A stretch of DNA of 56,644 nucleotides, from assembly GCA_023664085.1 (NCBI GenBank), contig JAMPGE010000008.1, positions 1-56,644 on the forward strand, given 5' to 3'. Below, piece by piece: positions 18,601 to 28,173 of the stretch (within the stretch, counting starts at the first letter, position 1; each line of letters begins with the position of its first letter). The notes under the pieces were generated by a model, which searched no databases, had not been told where the DNA came from, and was given only the letters and a program-made list of their open reading frames with translations. The stretch comes from Muribaculum sp. (GTDB lineage Bacteria > Bacteroidota > Bacteroidia > Bacteroidales > Muribaculaceae). A program made the translations under genes and the position numbers.

Positions 18601-21600
18601 TTCGAGAATTCCAACGTGGAATACCTGCAATTCTGGATGATGGATCCCTTCCTTGATCCGGAAAATCCCAATACCGAGGGTGGTGACCTATATTTCAATT
18701 TCGGTGAGATAAGCGAGGATATTCTCAAAGACGGTATGAAGAGTTATGAAAACGGAGTGCCCGTAGACGGCAATTATGAATTCATGACCGAAACCAATTG
18801 GGGACGGGTGTCGCGCCAAAACTCACTTACATATGCATTCGAAAATGCCACGGATGCCCGTCCGCTTCAGGATGTAGGTCTGGATGGACTTCCCAATGAC
18901 GAGGAATATAATTTCTCATCGTATAAAGAATATCTTGATAAGCTTCGTGGCAAACTCTCCCCGGATGCCATCGCAAGAATGCAGGAAGATCCGTTTTCCG
19001 CCATGAACGACCCTGCCGGTGACAATTACCATTTCTACAGATCAAATTGGTATGATGAGAACAAGGTGGGTATTCTCGACCGCTATAAGCATTATAATGG
19101 AGTAGAAGGCAACTCGCTTTCTCCGGACCAGAGCACCAATCCCCAATATCAGTCTTCTAGAAGTGTGCCTGACGTGGAAGACATCAATCAGGACAACACT
19201 CTTAATGAATATGAAAGGTATTTCCAATACAAGGTTTCGATACGCCCCGAAGACCTTGTGGTAGGCCGCAACTATATCACCGATAAGCAGGTGTCTCCGG
19301 TGCCTACACGCGATGGTTCGGACCAGACAGTGACTTGGTATCAGTTTAAGATTCCTTTGTCGAATCCGGATAAAGTGGTAGGCGGAATCAATGATTTCTC
19401 CACAATCCGCTTTGCGCGCATATTCATGACCGGTTTCCGCGAAGTTACCCATCTCCGATTCGCCACCCTTGAACTCGTGAGAGGCGAATGGCGCGACTAT
19501 GCCTTCAATCTCAACAGCCGCAATGACTCTCCGGCCGAGGGCCAGCTTGATATGTCGGTGGTGAATATTGAAGAGAATGCCGGACGTACCCCGGTAAACT
19601 ATGTATTGCCCCCCGGAGTGGACCGAATTCAAGACCCCGGGCAGCAACAGGCCACTCAGCTCAACGAGCAGTCTCTTTCCATGAAAGTGATAGGTCTACA
19701 GCCCGGCGATGCCAGAGGTATATACAAAAACACCCAGCTTGATCTTCGTATATACAAACGAATGCAGATGTGGGTGCATGCCGAGGCACCGATAGACGAT
19801 TATACCAATGTGAAGGACGGTGATCTTGCCATCTTCGTACGTCTCGGCTCCGACGTGAAGAATAACTACTATGAGTACGAGATTCCACTTGATCTCACAC
19901 CACCCGGATCATACAATAATATGAATTCCGCAGACCGTGCCAAGGTGTGGCCGTATGCCAACCGTCTGGATGTGGATCTTTCTGCCTTTACTGATATCAA
20001 AACGCAGCGAAACCACGATCGCAGTGCCGGAGTGGAGGGCGTGGGCTATACTCGTGTGTTCTCAAGAAGAGATCCTTCCAACGAGCACAACACGGTAAGT
20101 GTGCTCGGTAATCCCAGTCTCAGCGACGTCCGGGTAATGCTTATCGGTATTCGAAATAAATCAAATTCTACGAAAGACGGTACGGTATGGGTCAATGAGT
20201 TGAAGGTGACCGACTTCAACGAAAGTGGAGGTTGGGCCTTGAACGCCAATGCCAATTTGGCACTGTCAGACGTGGCAATGGTCAACTTCTCTTATCATCG
20301 CGAAACTGACGGATTCGGCGGTGTGGATCAGGGTTTGGCTTCGCGTCGTATGGAAGATTACCAGCAATACAACGTGTCTGTTCAAGGAGACGTAGGACGT
20401 CTTTTGCCTCAAAAGGTTAAGCTCTCTGCACCGGTATATTATTCAAAAAGCAGTGAGACCACCACTCCCAAGTACAATCCTCTTGATCAAGACATTCTTC
20501 TAAAGGAAGCTCTCAATGCAGCCACCACCAAACACGAAAGAGACTCAATTAAGGGATATGCCATTACGAAGAAAACTGTGGAGAGTTTCTCCGTATCCAA
20601 TCTCAAGTTTGATATCACAAGCAAGGTGCCGATGCCATGGGATCCCTCCAACTTCCAACTTGCCTTCTCCTTCAACAAGCAACGCAACGAAGATCCCACC
20701 ACTCTCTATGAAGTGACCAATGACTACCGCGGCAGCTTCCAATACAGTTATTCTCCTGTTATCACTCCGCTGAAGCCCTTCTCTTGGATAAAAGGGAAAG
20801 GAAAAACTGCAAAATTCTTTAAAGACTGGCAGATAAACTGGCTCTTCAACAATCTCACCTTCTTCACCAACATGACCCGCTATTATTACGAACAGCAGAC
20901 TCGCAGTGAAGTAGATGTGGATTTCCAACTTCCGGTACAGGTAAGTAAAAACTTCTATTGGAACCGTCAGTTCTCCCTGACGTGGAATCTGATTCAGAGT
21001 CTGAATCTCTCATTCTCTTCAAATACCACGGCACGTATTGAGGAGACCACAGGTGCGGTCAACAAGCGTCTGTTTCCCGACAAATACCGCGACTGGAAAG
21101 ATACCGTGCTCTCATCAATACGAGGTTTGGGCACACCCTGGAATTATAATCAGACCTTCACCGGTACTTACAGAGCACCCTTCAATAAGATAGGATTCCT
21201 TGATTATATCACGGGAAACCTTTCGTATACTTCCACCTACCGTTGGGACAAAGGTGCCAGCGTAGACGGTTTCTATTTAGGAAACACCATCCAGAATCAG
21301 TCTACATGGAATGCCGATGCCAGACTTAACTTCGAGACTCTTTTCAATAAATCCAAATATCTCCAGAAAATCAACAAACGGTTTGCTTCATCGACGTCCG
21401 GATCCAACAGAAAAAGTGCCAACGCTCCCAAGAAGCCGACTGTAAAGAAATTTGAAAAGGCCTACACTCTATCAATGGACACCACAACTATAGTTGAGCA
21501 TAATCTGAAGACCAAGAAAGTAAAATTCAGAGCTACAACCAACGGAAAACCATTGGCCCTAAAGACAAGGGTAATCGATGAAAACAAACTTGAAATCCTG

Positions 21601-23097
21601 AATAAAGGGAAATCCAATATTAAAGTGACCGTGACGGAAGATAAAAAATCCGACGGTAAAAACTTTGCATCCGAACTCGCGGAACATACACTACGCTTCT
21701 TAATGATGCCCCGCAGCTTCTCATTCCGTTGGCGAGACACTCATTCTCTCAATCTGCCTCAATTCTCACCCAATGTCGGTGATATATTCGGACAAACCAA
21801 CAATTACGGGCCGATGGCACCTGGTCTTGATTTTGCATTCGGATTTTTCAATGAGGACTATGTACATAAAGCTCTAGAAAGAGGGTGGCTTCTAACAGAC
21901 AACGAACAGACCTCTCCCGCTGTGTGGAATCATGGTCAGGAATTCACATTCGAACTCAATCTTGAACCTATCAGAGGATTGAAAATAACATTGACATCAA
22001 ATCTCACAGATAACCGCACCCGAAGCATCCAGTTTATGTATAACGATATGCCGACTGCATATTCCGGATCTTATACGAGAACACATGTGGCCATATCATC
22101 CGCTCTTAAGTCATCGAAGGCAAATAACGGCTATCAGTCGGAGGCTTTCTCCAATTTCTTAAAATACATACCCGTGGTTGCTTCAAGATACGAAGCGCAA
22201 TACGCCGGAATGCATTATCCCAACAGAGGATTTTTGGAAGGAAATCCGTTGGGCGGCACTCAATACAATCCCGAAGTGGGAGGGGTAAGCCAAACCAGCA
22301 GCGATGTGCTCATACCTGCTTTCATCGCAGCTTACAGCGGAGGTGACGTAAATAAAGTGACGCTCGAACAATTCCCCGGACTTTCGGCAATGCTTCCCAA
22401 CTGGAAAGTAACCTACGATGGTTTCCTGCAAATGGGTAATATGAAAAATATTTTCAAGGCATTCACTGTGTCGCATGCATATCAGTGTACATACTCTGTG
22501 GCGTCCTATTCAAGTTACCTCAACTGGATAGGTGTGGACGGTAACTATGGCTTTACGCTCAATGAACAGACAGGATCTCCCATACCATCCTCTCCATTCA
22601 ATATTTCATCAGTGGCTATCACAGAAAAATTCGCGCCGCTTGTAGGTGTGAAGGCCACGCTGAAAAACGAAATGACCATCAATGCCGAATATCGAGATTC
22701 GAGAACTCTCAATCTAAATTCATCAGCCGGTCAGATTGTAGAGACAACAAGCAAGCAAATTACTGTGGGCGCCGGATATAAAATTGCCAATTTCAGTTCA
22801 ATAATAAAGATGGGAAGCAGACAGGGCGGTGTAAGCAACGACCTTTCTCTCAATCTTGATTTCTCGTTCAGCAACAATCAGAGCCTGATTCGGCGCACTG
22901 AGACCGCTTATACACAGGCCACTCAAGGCACACAGACGTGGAGCATCAACTTCATGGCAAGCTATCAGTTGAGCAAACGTATCACACTCAATGCCTTCTT
23001 CGACCATCAGATCAACACTCCGCTGGTTAGCAACAGCAGTTACCCCACGAGCAACAGCAACTACGGCATATCCTGCAACATTTCTCTCGCAAGATAA
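15628..23097 (+). CDS. sprA: type IX secretion translocon protein SprA (Sov)
   Basis: 2489-aa giant outer membrane protein. SprA forms the 36-strand barrel through which T9SS cargo passes. A hydrophobic export signal covers residues 13-29 and is followed by eight consecutive prolines (39-46). The long body carries repeated SprA-type segments, such as DDFESTQTGVDLRNPYSWTL near 835, EYLQFWMMDP near 1000 and VWVNELKVTDF near 1515. The last several hundred residues read as barrel strands. Length is normal for the family. No other T9SS gene is in the window. Transcription probably continues from ruvA; a strong terminator follows. Confidence 0.95.
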   Translation: MNRQGSRTSRTRAVLVTLTIVLLATIVCWPQYYKSTLNPPPPPPPPTYIPGTHIPDSVIMPSPVSPTLPTEYQDYIGREYAADLDTPSNIKTEAVYDPETGMYVLHTKIGDKDIVTPYMMTAAEYNDMVTRREMYGYFHQRNSESYEQKDKQPFNILDMNFALGPLEKVFGPGGVRLTTQGSIQLSMGIKSNRTDNPSLSLKSRRKTFFDFDQKIQATINAGVGDKLKFNMSYNTDATFDFDSKNLKLNYEGKEDEIIKNIEAGNVSMTTGSSLIRGGTALFGVKAKLQFGKLTLTGLVSQQNSESKTVNTQGGVQATKFSIRANDYDANRHFFLAQYFYDNYDKFASKLPYVSSGIQITRIEVWVTNKNSNYQEARNFVGFQDLGENGRLANDYWQTYQDVPVPSNSSNNLLSVIKQQYPGARNINEVTQVLEPLRAYGIEGGKDFEKVESARLLKSSEYTLNSTLGYISLKSALNTDEVLAVAFEYTYNGKVYQVGEFSSDVTNTTESLYLKMLRGTTISPKLPIWRLMMKNVYSLGAYQLSNNKFKLNIKYLSDTTGTEINYLPVGTISNKPLLQVMNLDRIDSNQESNPDGFFDYIEGYTVLSNSGKIIFPVAEPFGSHLERMIGNPDIAAPYVFKELYDSTLVVAKQFADKDKYSLVGEYQSSNGATIRLNAMNVPRGSVVVMAGGVQLTENSDYTVDYSMGIVTITNQSIIDSGTNVSVTLENQSMFSMQRKTLLGLDAQYKFNKNFQLGATIMNFSEKALTEKVAIGDEVINNTMWGLNLNYNQDFMWLTNLLNKVPTINATAPSSFKLNAEFAQLVPHQQKSGSNKGSSFIDDFESTQTGVDLRNPYSWTLASTPYDGGADPLFPEAALSNNVDYGKNRALLAWNYIDRLFTQRNSSMLPGYLKNDLKQLSNPYVREVTVTELFPNRDLNYGETNLIQTLNLSFYPSERGPYNLDATNIDSEGRLLNPEKRWGGIMRKMDNTNFENSNVEYLQFWMMDPFLDPENPNTEGGDLYFNFGEISEDILKDGMKSYENGVPVDGNYEFMTETNWGRVSRQNSLTYAFENATDARPLQDVGLDGLPNDEEYNFSSYKEYLDKLRGKLSPDAIARMQEDPFSAMNDPAGDNYHFYRSNWYDENKVGILDRYKHYNGVEGNSLSPDQSTNPQYQSSRSVPDVEDINQDNTLNEYERYFQYKVSIRPEDLVVGRNYITDKQVSPVPTRDGSDQTVTWYQFKIPLSNPDKVVGGINDFSTIRFARIFMTGFREVTHLRFATLELVRGEWRDYAFNLNSRNDSPAEGQLDMSVVNIEENAGRTPVNYVLPPGVDRIQDPGQQQATQLNEQSLSMKVIGLQPGDARGIYKNTQLDLRIYKRMQMWVHAEAPIDDYTNVKDGDLAIFVRLGSDVKNNYYEYEIPLDLTPPGSYNNMNSADRAKVWPYANRLDVDLSAFTDIKTQRNHDRSAGVEGVGYTRVFSRRDPSNEHNTVSVLGNPSLSDVRVMLIGIRNKSNSTKDGTVWVNELKVTDFNESGGWALNANANLALSDVAMVNFSYHRETDGFGGVDQGLASRRMEDYQQYNVSVQGDVGRLLPQKVKLSAPVYYSKSSETTTPKYNPLDQDILLKEALNAATTKHERDSIKGYAITKKTVESFSVSNLKFDITSKVPMPWDPSNFQLAFSFNKQRNEDPTTLYEVTNDYRGSFQYSYSPVITPLKPFSWIKGKGKTAKFFKDWQINWLFNNLTFFTNMTRYYYEQQTRSEVDVDFQLPVQVSKNFYWNRQFSLTWNLIQSLNLSFSSNTTARIEETTGAVNKRLFPDKYRDWKDTVLSSIRGLGTPWNYNQTFTGTYRAPFNKIGFLDYITGNLSYTSTYRWDKGASVDGFYLGNTIQNQSTWNADARLNFETLFNKSKYLQKINKRFASSTSGSNRKSANAPKKPTVKKFEKAYTLSMDTTTIVEHNLKTKKVKFRATTNGKPLALKTRVIDENKLEILNKGKSNIKVTVTEDKKSDGKNFASELAEHTLRFLMMPRSFSFRWRDTHSLNLPQFSPNVGDIFGQTNNYGPMAPGLDFAFGFFNEDYVHKALERGWLLTDNEQTSPAVWNHGQEFTFELNLEPIRGLKITLTSNLTDNRTRSIQFMYNDMPTAYSGSYTRTHVAISSALKSSKANNGYQSEAFSNFLKYIPVVASRYEAQYAGMHYPNRGFLEGNPLGGTQYNPEVGGVSQTSSDVLIPAFIAAYSGGDVNKVTLEQFPGLSAMLPNWKVTYDGFLQMGNMKNIFKAFTVSHAYQCTYSVASYSSYLNWIGVDGNYGFTLNEQTGSPIPSSPFNISSVAITEKFAPLVGVKATLKNEMTINAEYRDSRTLNLNSSAGQIVETTSKQITVGAGYKIANFSSIIKMGSRQGGVSNDLSLNLDFSFSNNQSLIRRTETAYTQATQGTQTWSINFMASYQLSKRITLNAFFDHQINTPLVSNSSYPTSNSNYGISCNISLAR

Positions 23098-23120
23098 TCA
23101 CAATATCGAATAATTTAGCA

Positions 23121-23159
23121 AAAAAAATGGCCTTACGGATATGTAAGGCTGTTTTTTTA
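23121..23159 (+). terminator. intrinsic terminator of sprA
   Basis: Perfect 7-bp stem GCCTTAC / GTAAGGC with 6-nt loop (23130-23149), preceded by an A run and followed by seven T. It can also act for the opposing DUF805 gene. Confidence 0.85.
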
Positions 23160-23181
23160 TTGGTGACTATAGCTGGATAAA

Positions 23182-23556
23182 TTATACAAGGTTCGGTATT
23201 TCTCCGTATTGATTGGCGGTAGGTTGGCTTGGCTGACAATACCAAACGATCAAAATGACACTGCCTATCACGGGAATCAATGCCAGAAGAATCCACCATC
23301 CGCTCCTCCCCGTATCGTGAAGACGACGAATACTTATACCTAATCCGGGAAGCAGAAAAGCAAGCGAAATAATACCGCTCACGATTGACCCTGCTTCATG
23401 ATTGCGGAATATCAGACCGATGATTATGCCTAAAATAAAACTAAACAGGCAGAACCACCAGTATTCAGATCGCGAAGATCGTCCGTTGAAATTACAGTAA
23501 TTTACCGATAATGCTCTTTTTACGGCCTCTGTAAAGGGTACTTCAATTTGTTTCAT
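23182..23556 (-). CDS. DUF805 inner membrane protein
   Basis: 124-aa membrane protein of the DUF805 family. The soluble start ends in the family mark NGRSSRSEYWWFCLF. Three hydrophobic segments follow, with LPGLGISIRRLHDTGRSGWW between segments two and three. The function of the family is unknown. It is a single gene pointing toward sprA's terminator. Its upstream gap contains a GATGTTT / AAACATC stem right before the start. Confidence 0.9.
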   Translation of the reverse strand: MKQIEVPFTEAVKRALSVNYCNFNGRSSRSEYWWFCLFSFILGIIIGLIFRNHEAGSIVSGIISLAFLLPGLGISIRRLHDTGRSGWWILLALIPVIGSVILIVWYCQPSQPTANQYGEIPNLV

Positions 23557-23701
23557 ATGAGTGATGTTTTTGTTTTAGAAACATCATAGCTAGAAAAAGG
23601 TTTGTCAACTCCCGTAAATTTGTGAATGTTAAAAAAACATTTTGGCATATGAATTGTTAAAATTATGAAATTACTAATAGAAATATCAAAACTCCGCAGA
23701 T

Positions 23702-26302
23702 ATGAATTTCAATAATTTTACAATCAAGTCTCAGGAGATTATTCAGAAAGCGATAGACCTTACAAGGCAGGCCGGTCAGCAACAGATAGAGCCTGTGCAT
23801 ATTCTCAAGGCCATAATATCTGAAAGTGAGACTATCGTTAACTTTGTATTCCAAAAACTCGGGGCAAATCTAAACATGGTGTCCCAACAAGTGGAGCAGA
23901 CAATCTCATCTCTCCCAAAGGTGAGTGGCGGTGACGTAATCCTTAGCAGAGAATCCAATGATGCGATGCAGAAAGCCATCGATTTCTCCAAGTCGATGGG
24001 TGATGAGTATGTGTCGGTGGAGGCCATGCTGATGGGTATATTGCGCACCAGATGTAAAGCCTCTCAGATACTCAAGGACGCAGGAGTGACCGAAGACGGC
24101 CTCAAGGCAGCCATTCAGGAACTCCGCAGGGGTAACAAAGTCACAGATCAAAGTGCGGAAGAATCTTATCAGGCCCTCAGTAAATATGCCATCAATCTTA
24201 ACGATCGTGCCAGAAATGGCAAACTGGATCCCGTGATCGGCAGAGATGAAGAGATAAGAAGGGTGCTTCAGATTCTATCGCGACGCACCAAAAACAATCC
24301 TATGCTTGTAGGAGAACCGGGTACGGGCAAAACAGCCATAGCCGAGGGTCTTGCCATGCGAATTGTGCGTGGCGATGTTCCGGAAAATTTGAAATCAAAA
24401 CAGATATTTTCTCTCGACATGGGAGCCCTTGTGGCAGGCGCCAAATACAAAGGTGAATTTGAAGAGCGATTGAAGGCTATCGTGAATGAAGTCACACAGA
24501 GCGACGGAGAGATCATCCTGTTTATTGACGAGATTCATACTCTTGTGGGTGCCGGAAAAGGAGAGGGAGCCATGGATGCCGCCAACATACTTAAACCGGC
24601 GTTGGCCCGAGGAGAACTTCGTTCGATAGGTGCAACTACGCTTGATGAATATCAGAAATATTTCGAGAAAGACAAAGCTCTGGAACGCCGGTTCCAGAAG
24701 GTAATGGTAGACGAACCGGACGAACTGGCGGCTATTTCAATTCTCCGTGGTCTGAAAGAGCGCTATGAGAACCACCATAAGGTGCGTATCAAAGATGAAG
24801 CCATCATCGCAGCCGTGCAGCTGAGCGTGAGATATATCACCGACCGGTTCCTTCCCGACAAAGCTATCGACCTCATAGATGAAGCCGCTTCAAAATTACG
24901 TCTTGAAATGGATTCGATGCCACAGGCCCTTGACGAGGCTGCCCGTAAGATCAAGCAGCTTGAGATAGAGCGTGAAGCTATAAAGCGAGAAGGAGACCAA
25001 TACAAGATCAAGGAAATTGACGAAGATCTTGCCAATCTGCGGGAGACGGAAAAATCTCTCAAGGCCAAATGGCAGGCAGAGAAAAACGAGATCAATAAGA
25101 TTCAGCAGAATAAGATCGATATCGAGCAGCTGAATTATGAAGCTGAGCGCGCCGAGCGCGAAGGTGATTATGCCAAGGTGGCCGAGATTCGCTATTCCCG
25201 CATTAAGCAGAAAGAAGACGAAAACAAGGCTATACAGGAAAAACTTAAGCAACTGCAGGGCGAAGGTGCAATGATAAAAGAGGAAGTGGACTCCGAAGAC
25301 ATCGCGGAAGTGGTAAGCCGATGGACCGGCATACCCGTGAAGAAGATGGCCCAGAGTGAGAAGGAGAAACTGCTTCACCTTGAGGAAGAACTCCATCGCA
25401 GAGTAGTGGGTCAGGAAGATGCAATAAGAGCCGTGAGTGATGCCGTGCGCAGATCGCGTGCCGGACTGAATGATCCCCGACGCCCCATTGGCTCGTTTAT
25501 TTTCCTCGGTACCACTGGCGTGGGTAAGACCGAACTTGCCAAGGCACTCGCTGAATATCTTTTTGATGATGAGGATATGATGACCCGAATCGACATGTCG
25601 GAATACATGGAGAAGCATTCAGTGTCGCGACTCGTGGGAGCTCCTCCGGGATATGTGGGATATGATGAAGGTGGACAACTCACCGAAGCCGTACGTCGCA
25701 AACCATACAGTGTGGTGCTTTTCGATGAGATCGAGAAGGCCAACCCCGATGTGTTCAATATCCTGCTGCAAGTGCTCGACGACGGACGTCTGACCGATAA
25801 TAAAGGCAGATTCATCAACTTCAAGAACACCATTATTATCATGACTTCCAATATGGGATCGGATATCATCCGCCGAAATTTTCAAGGTTTCAATGAAAAG
25901 AAAGAAGCTGAGAAGCAAGCGGTGATTGAGAATACCAAACAGGATGTGATGGATCGCCTCAAGGAGATAATCAGACCGGAATTCCTCAACCGTATCGATG
26001 AGACAGTGATGTTTACACCTCTATCCAAGAAGGAGATCCTTGAAATTGTAAATATCCAGGTGAAGAGCGTGCAGAAAATGCTACAGGCCAATGGAATCAC
26101 TCTTGAGGTGACCAAGCCAGCACTCGAACTCCTCGCTGAAGACGGATATGATCCTGAGTTTGGCGCGCGTCCGGTGAAAAGAACCATCCAGCGACTGGTG
26201 CTCAACCAATTGTCGAAAGATATTTTGGCCCAGAAAGTCAACCGTGAGCATCCGATAGTTATCGATGTGAAAGATGATAATCTCGTATTCATCAACAAAT
26301 GA
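23702..26302 (+). CDS. clpB: ATP-dependent disaggregase ClpB
   Basis: 866-aa Hsp100 that pulls proteins out of aggregates with DnaK. An N-terminal Clp repeat domain covers about 1-145. NBD1 has Walker A GEPGTGKT (about 204-211). A coiled-coil M domain rich in charged heptads covers about 400-525, which separates ClpB from ClpA and ClpC. NBD2 has GTTGVGKT (about 602-609), and the C-terminal domain contains [13 protein letters not shown]. Complete. No TAnnTTTG promoter with correct spacing is visible in the 145-bp gap upstream, which would suit an alternative or stress-specific promoter, but I cannot define one. Terminator at 26374. Confidence 0.97.
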   Translation: MNFNNFTIKSQEIIQKAIDLTRQAGQQQIEPVHILKAIISESETIVNFVFQKLGANLNMVSQQVEQTISSLPKVSGGDVILSRESNDAMQKAIDFSKSMGDEYVSVEAMLMGILRTRCKASQILKDAGVTEDGLKAAIQELRRGNKVTDQSAEESYQALSKYAINLNDRARNGKLDPVIGRDEEIRRVLQILSRRTKNNPMLVGEPGTGKTAIAEGLAMRIVRGDVPENLKSKQIFSLDMGALVAGAKYKGEFEERLKAIVNEVTQSDGEIILFIDEIHTLVGAGKGEGAMDAANILKPALARGELRSIGATTLDEYQKYFEKDKALERRFQKVMVDEPDELAAISILRGLKERYENHHKVRIKDEAIIAAVQLSVRYITDRFLPDKAIDLIDEAASKLRLEMDSMPQALDEAARKIKQLEIEREAIKREGDQYKIKEIDEDLANLRETEKSLKAKWQAEKNEINKIQQNKIDIEQLNYEAERAEREGDYAKVAEIRYSRIKQKEDENKAIQEKLKQLQGEGAMIKEEVDSEDIAEVVSRWTGIPVKKMAQSEKEKLLHLEEELHRRVVGQEDAIRAVSDAVRRSRAGLNDPRRPIGSFIFLGTTGVGKTELAKALAEYLFDDEDMMTRIDMSEYMEKHSVSRLVGAPPGYVGYDEGGQLTEAVRRKPYSVVLFDEIEKANPDVFNILLQVLDDGRLTDNKGRFINFKNTIIIMTSNMGSDIIRRNFQGFNEKKEAEKQAVIENTKQDVMDRLKEIIRPEFLNRIDETVMFTPLSKKEILEIVNIQVKSVQKMLQANGITLEVTKPALELLAEDGYDPEFGARPVKRTIQRLVLNQLSKDILAQKVNREHPIVIDVKDDNLVFINK

Positions 26303-26373
26303 GATTTTAGAACCCGAGTTCTCTTTGCCAATCAGTTAATTGTACAAGCGAAGTAGAATCAATAATGATATAG

Positions 26374-26399
26374 AAGGTGGCTTTTAAGTCACCTTTTGT
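26374..26399 (+). terminator. intrinsic terminator of clpB
   Basis: AAGGTGGCTT / AAGTCACCTT stem (one G-U) followed by TTTTG and further T-rich sequence, about 70 nt after the clpB stop. Confidence 0.75.
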
Positions 26400-26472
26400 A
26401 TTTTGTTGCCAAGGAAAATGGTTCACTCCTCTCTTATTATTGTGAAACCGTAGTGGATTTATAAAAGCTGTA

Positions 26473-26504
26473 TTTGCATAATTGAAGATTGTTTTATAAA
26501 TTTG
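26473..26504 (+). promoter_or_regulatory. promoter of the three-gene uncharacterised cluster
   Basis: TTTG (26473-26476), 20-nt spacer, TAAATTTG (26497-26504): a perfect consensus. Start near 26510, leader about 65 nt. Confidence 0.75.
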
Positions 26505-26574
26505 TTTTTTTGAAGATAAAAATGTAACTTCTATAAGAATTTTAATGCATTAAAGCAATCAATCAATATAAATA

Positions 26575-26913
26575 ATGAACAAGGTAAAGCTGATAATAAC
26601 ACGAAAGTCCTCATTTGTAGGAATGGCTGTGCCCGTGAAAATCAAAATCAACGGCATGCTCATAGGCCAGCTTAAGGTGAATCAGAAAATGGAATTAGAC
26701 GTTCCTCCAGTGCCTATTAATCTTGAGTTGGATATGGTAGGCAACAGCATGAGTATTCATCCGATAAAAAAGACCATAGTTTTGAATCCGGCTCAAAGTC
26801 TGCGTGGAGTAGTAACGATTGACTTCGGAGTTAAGGCCAAAATGCTCAATATATTCACAAGTGGCCTTTGGGGTAAAGTAGGGGAATTTGAAGAAACTGT
26901 AAAATATCTCTGA
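26575..26913 (+). CDS. uncharacterised small beta-rich protein (cluster gene 1)
   Basis: 112-aa protein without signal peptide or clear membrane helix. It opens MNKVKLIITRKSSFVGMAVP and continues with VKIKINGMLIGQLKVNQKME. The alternating strands and the K-I-x-x-x-G-x-x-I-G-x-L pattern resemble PEGA-like or small Bacteroidetes beta-sandwich domains, a similarity judged by eye. It starts the cluster behind a consensus promoter. The next gene begins 117 nt later. Function unknown. Confidence 0.7.
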   Translation: MNKVKLIITRKSSFVGMAVPVKIKINGMLIGQLKVNQKMELDVPPVPINLELDMVGNSMSIHPIKKTIVLNPAQSLRGVVTIDFGVKAKMLNIFTSGLWGKVGEFEETVKYL

Positions 26914-27030
26914 AGCATTGGTTGCCCCACCTTCATATAGATTTCAAGAGTTCTATACAAAGACACAAGGACAATAGAAATTGTAAACGGATTGTGCTCT
27001 TTCGGCACAAATTGTAAATATAGGAAATCA

Positions 27031-27288
27031 ATGGATAAACTCTTTGATAAAGACGGATTTCTTGACATAGATGAAATAATAATGTCTCGTCCGTCATACA
27101 AAAAAATCTTTGCAGACGGCATAGTCACCGATGAGGAATTAACTGAGCAGGGCCGTCTGACGCTGGAAGCACTACGTAAAGTGGAAAGTATGTGTAATCA
27201 AGAGCAGAGAGCAGCGGTGGCGGATGCTATTGCGGAGTTATGTGTTCTCTTCGCATCATATCAATCTAACAACCTTCAAAATCTTTGA
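27031..27288 (+). CDS. uncharacterised 85-aa helical protein (cluster gene 2)
   Basis: Small acidic protein beginning MDKLFDKDGFLDIDEIIMSR, with a predicted amphipathic helix (TLEALRKVESMCNQEQRAAV). The ATG at 27031 has an AGGA 5 nt upstream, one of the few Shine-Dalgarno-like sites here, and is preferred over an in-frame TTG at 26992. Its stop is 4 nt before the next start, so genes 2 and 3 are tightly coupled. No family recognised. Confidence 0.68.
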   Translation: MDKLFDKDGFLDIDEIIMSRPSYKKIFADGIVTDEELTEQGRLTLEALRKVESMCNQEQRAAVADAIAELCVLFASYQSNNLQNL

Positions 27289-27292
27289 TACC

Positions 27293-28000
27293 ATGGGATT
27301 CAACAAGAAAGTAACACTCAATGCCAATCCGTCTCTTATACCGATTATTGCCAATAAGATTTCAGAGGAATTTATGATGGAAGGTTATGATGTGCAACGC
27401 GAAGACCTGTTCAACGGTGGATGTGATATCTCTGTGACAAAGGGAGGCATGTTCAAGGCAATGCTCGGAATGCGAACCGCTCTTAAAATCACTCTTCTCC
27501 CCAACGGAAATCTTATTCAGTTTGAGGCTGGTGCCGGAATTTTCGGCCAACAGGTAGTACCTACAATGATAATGCTTTTCGTGACATGGCCTGTGGTAAT
27601 CACTCAAATCTGGGGTTTGATAAAGCAGTCGCAACTTGACGACAAAGCTCTTGAAATAGCCAATCGCATTATTCTTGAAAACCAGTTTGCATCTCAATAT
27701 GGAGGAGCATCAGGTGTATCCACAGCCGTAGATCCTGCATCGGCGCGTGTAAGTGCCGCTGATTTCTGTGCCTCCCCGACCTCTGTACCCAATGTGCAAG
27801 CTGAAGCAACTTCCGAAACAGTCGGTGAGATAAATATATCAGATCTGCATCCCGTCATTTCAGATATCGGACAATCGAGTGACAGGGATGAGACAGTCAT
27901 TCCGACTCAGGGGACATCGCGTATGAAATTCTGTCCGAATTGCGGTGCGAAAACTTCAGAGAATGCCAATTTCTGCGGTTCATGCGGTACAAAACTATAG
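27293..28000 (+). CDS. zinc-ribbon protein with central hydrophobic segment (cluster gene 3)
   Basis: 235-aa protein. An N-terminal alpha/beta domain (about 5-85) is followed by a hydrophobic stretch at 88-110 that may be membrane-embedded. A low-complexity polar linker (about 132-208) leads to a C-terminal zinc ribbon with CPNC (214-217) and CGSC (228-231). Zinc-ribbon tails of this kind usually bind protein or RNA partners. The ATG at 27293 is 4 nt after gene 2; an earlier in-frame TTG lies inside gene 2. The true function is unknown. Confidence 0.75.
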   Translation: MGFNKKVTLNANPSLIPIIANKISEEFMMEGYDVQREDLFNGGCDISVTKGGMFKAMLGMRTALKITLLPNGNLIQFEAGAGIFGQQVVPTMIMLFVTWPVVITQIWGLIKQSQLDDKALEIANRIILENQFASQYGGASGVSTAVDPASARVSAADFCASPTSVPNVQAEATSETVGEINISDLHPVISDIGQSSDRDETVIPTQGTSRMKFCPNCGAKTSENANFCGSCGTKL

Positions 28001-28046
28001 TATCTCCAAAGGACGGGAGATGATGCCGAAACTGTGAGAAAAAAGA

Positions 28047-28078
28047 TTTGCATATATAAATGAAATGTAGTAAATTTG
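28047..28078 (+). promoter_or_regulatory. promoter of the first ROK kinase, with dyad at the start site
   Basis: TTTG (28047-28050), 20-nt spacer, TAAATTTG (28071-28078): a perfect consensus. A palindrome TGCTTC-ATGC-GAAGCA (28077-28092) covers the expected start near 28084, where a repressor would block initiation. Leader about 90 nt. Confidence 0.72.
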
Positions 28079-28173
28079 CTTCATGCGAAGCATTCGCCGA
28101 AAATTCTACAGATAATTTAATGTTGTGGCGGTAGATACAGCTCCGTCGCATAACCAAAGGTCAAAATATTATC

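Noticed and set aside
23560..23620. Sigma-70-like TTGACA and TATGAT before the DUF805 gene
   Set aside because: The spacer is 14 nt, too short, and this promoter type is not the rule in Bacteroidetes.
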